A stretch of DNA of 49,933 bases, from NCBI GenBank assembly GCA_946803715.1, contig CAMPET010000281.1, positions 23,755-73,687 of the forward strand, given 5' to 3'. The notes below the pieces were generated by a model. It saw only the letters and a program-made list of their open reading frames with translations. It made no database searches and was not told the DNA's origin. The stretch is from Beroe ovata (Eukaryota; Ctenophora; Nuda; Beroida; Beroidae). Below, in pieces: positions 48,713 through 49,933 of this stretch. Both the position numbers and the translations under genes were made by a program. Positions within the stretch are counted from its first letter, which is position 1; each line of letters starts with the position of its first letter.

Positions 48713-49707
48713 GGTACTGATTTCGATTGAAGTAACATTTCACCGTGATTGTCAGAGCATAGGAAATACCTATGGAAAGGGATGCGTTATAATAATTGAA
48801 ATTTTCTGGAAGATTCCACAATTTTCTGTCTCTTCGTTTGTGATAAATCATAAAGGAATGAAACCAGGAACAACATAAAGATAAACATCTAAAGGATGAA
48901 AAATATCGCAAAGAAATTTTGAAAGTTATATAAACAAAATGTGAGAGCTTAGAAGGAGGGAGATGAACTATAAAACAAGGGCTCATAAATTACCTCTCAT
49001 ATATTCAATCAATTATTCAAAATTTAAGAAAATAATCACTCAAATGTTATAGAAACCTCCAAACGTCTTTTCATAACTCATCATTAATGCTTAATTGACT
49101 GCCCCGATGTGTAAATTATCAACCCGAAGAATAATAATCACATTGAAATTAATAATGTAATAAGTTAACCTAGGTATACATTATACAATTAAAAGTAAGT
49201 TTAAAGTTAGTTACTTACCTAAAACAATTAACCAACATTCAATATGCGTTGCATTGTAGTAACCATAGCATACCCTTTATCGACAGAAATTCTACTTTTC
49301 CCAGTAAGTACAGAATAATATGAATCTTGGCATGATACAACATCTCTTTTGATATGAACCACATAAATGACATAATGTTATTAACAAATTTTACAAGACA
49401 GAAGAATGTATCAATCTCCTTATTAAGAGAAGTAGAAAATAAAAATATAGGTTAAATAAAAACCTGTTTTATCAAAAAATGTCTAATTTTCATAGAAAAG
49501 ACATAGTGTAAAATAAACCCAATCAAATGTTAAAATTCTTTAAAAATTCGATGAAGGGTGAACCGGACTAATCATAGTTAGACTATGTTCCAATCTCAAA
49601 TCCCTTAACAAAATGAGAAAATCAGGGATATGAACCTCATCTATATGCTATGATACCTTAAGAAGACTCCAAAACGAGTTAAATAGTTGTCGACATTACT
49701 CCTCTAT
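48713..49707. other. intergenic AT-rich stretch, no gene seen
   Basis: Very AT-rich with stop codons in all frames. Presumed promoter of RWDD3 and 3' UTR of the gene whose last exon begins at 49885. The open frame 48696-48986 is a shadow without similarity. Confidence 0.45.
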
Positions 49708-49885
49708 CTAAAGTTCATCCTTGACTTCACCTCCTTTCTCCAGTTTATCTGGATCTATCACAGTGCTGAGTTCTGTATCACTGATGTACCCAGTCTGTCC
49801 TATGTAAAACTGGGGCTCAACAATCAGGGGAGATATGGAGAACGCTTTGAGGTCGCGTGGCGAGAAGTGAGACATCCACTCAGCG
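49708..49885 (-). CDS. C-terminal exon of an unrecognised gene ending in KDEL
   Basis: A minus-strand exon follows the acceptor CCTCTTCCAG and runs from 49885 to a TAG at 49708, with one leading base and 58 codons. It reads AEWMSHFSPRDLKAFSISPL, continues through QFYIGQTGYISDTELST, and ends KGGEVKDEL. The exon is GC-richer than its surroundings and lies on the edge of the window, so the remaining exons would be to the right. I do not recognise the family. The KDEL end matches the ER-retention signal exactly but may be chance, since no signal peptide can be seen. Confidence 0.5.
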
Positions 49886-49933
49886 CTGGAAGAGGTGAGG
49901 GGGTGAGTGTGAGGGGGTGGGTTTGGGGGGATG

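Overview
The window is animal nuclear DNA. It has spliced genes with GT-AG introns (mostly about 60-500 bp), an intron-containing tRNA-Ile, non-LTR retrotransposon fossils, inverted-repeat elements, mini- and microsatellites, and a 145-bp N gap. Gene content (rabphilin, Rh channel, MANF, LSM11, ABTB1, TIMMDC1, cathepsin, ZIP) is metazoan. Density is about one gene per 4 kb. An early-branching invertebrate such as a sponge would fit, but that is inference; I cannot name the species.

Layout. 1-2.8 kb: N-terminal exons of a PKA type II regulatory subunit (-). 3.3-5.6 kb: transposon debris. 6.3-8.0 kb: intronless rabphilin (+). 10.0 kb: tRNA-Ile(UAU). 10.9-13.1 kb: TIMMDC1 and an ADAT1-like tRNA adenosine deaminase (+). 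13.3-16.8 kb: ZIP zinc transporter, 9 exons (+). 17.4-19.9 kb: cathepsin F-like protease, 8 exons (+). 20.7-24.4 kb: Rh-type ammonium channel, 12 exons (-). 26.2-31.9 kb: ABTB1, 10 exons (-), with a small secreted-protein gene inside its longest intron. 33.7-37.1 kb: MANF (+), with the whole SEC11 signal peptidase gene inside its first intron. 38.1-47.5 kb: a 12-exon gene (-) joining a PHD finger, about 2,000 low-complexity residues and the U7 snRNP protein LSM11. 47.8-48.7 kb: RWDD3 (-). 49.7-49.9 kb: last exon of an unrecognised gene ending in KDEL (-).

I assembled exons by hand from splice signals, reading-frame phase and recalled family similarity. Every multi-exon model given as complete has matching phases and a total length divisible by three. 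No database search was possible.

The most striking observation is the apparent fusion of a chromatin-reading PHD finger to LSM11, which would link the histone pre-mRNA processing snRNP to a histone-tail reader in one polypeptide of about 2,629 residues. Others are the nesting of SEC11 inside MANF (both products work in the endoplasmic reticulum), a candidate prepropeptide gene inside ABTB1, and several large palindromes.
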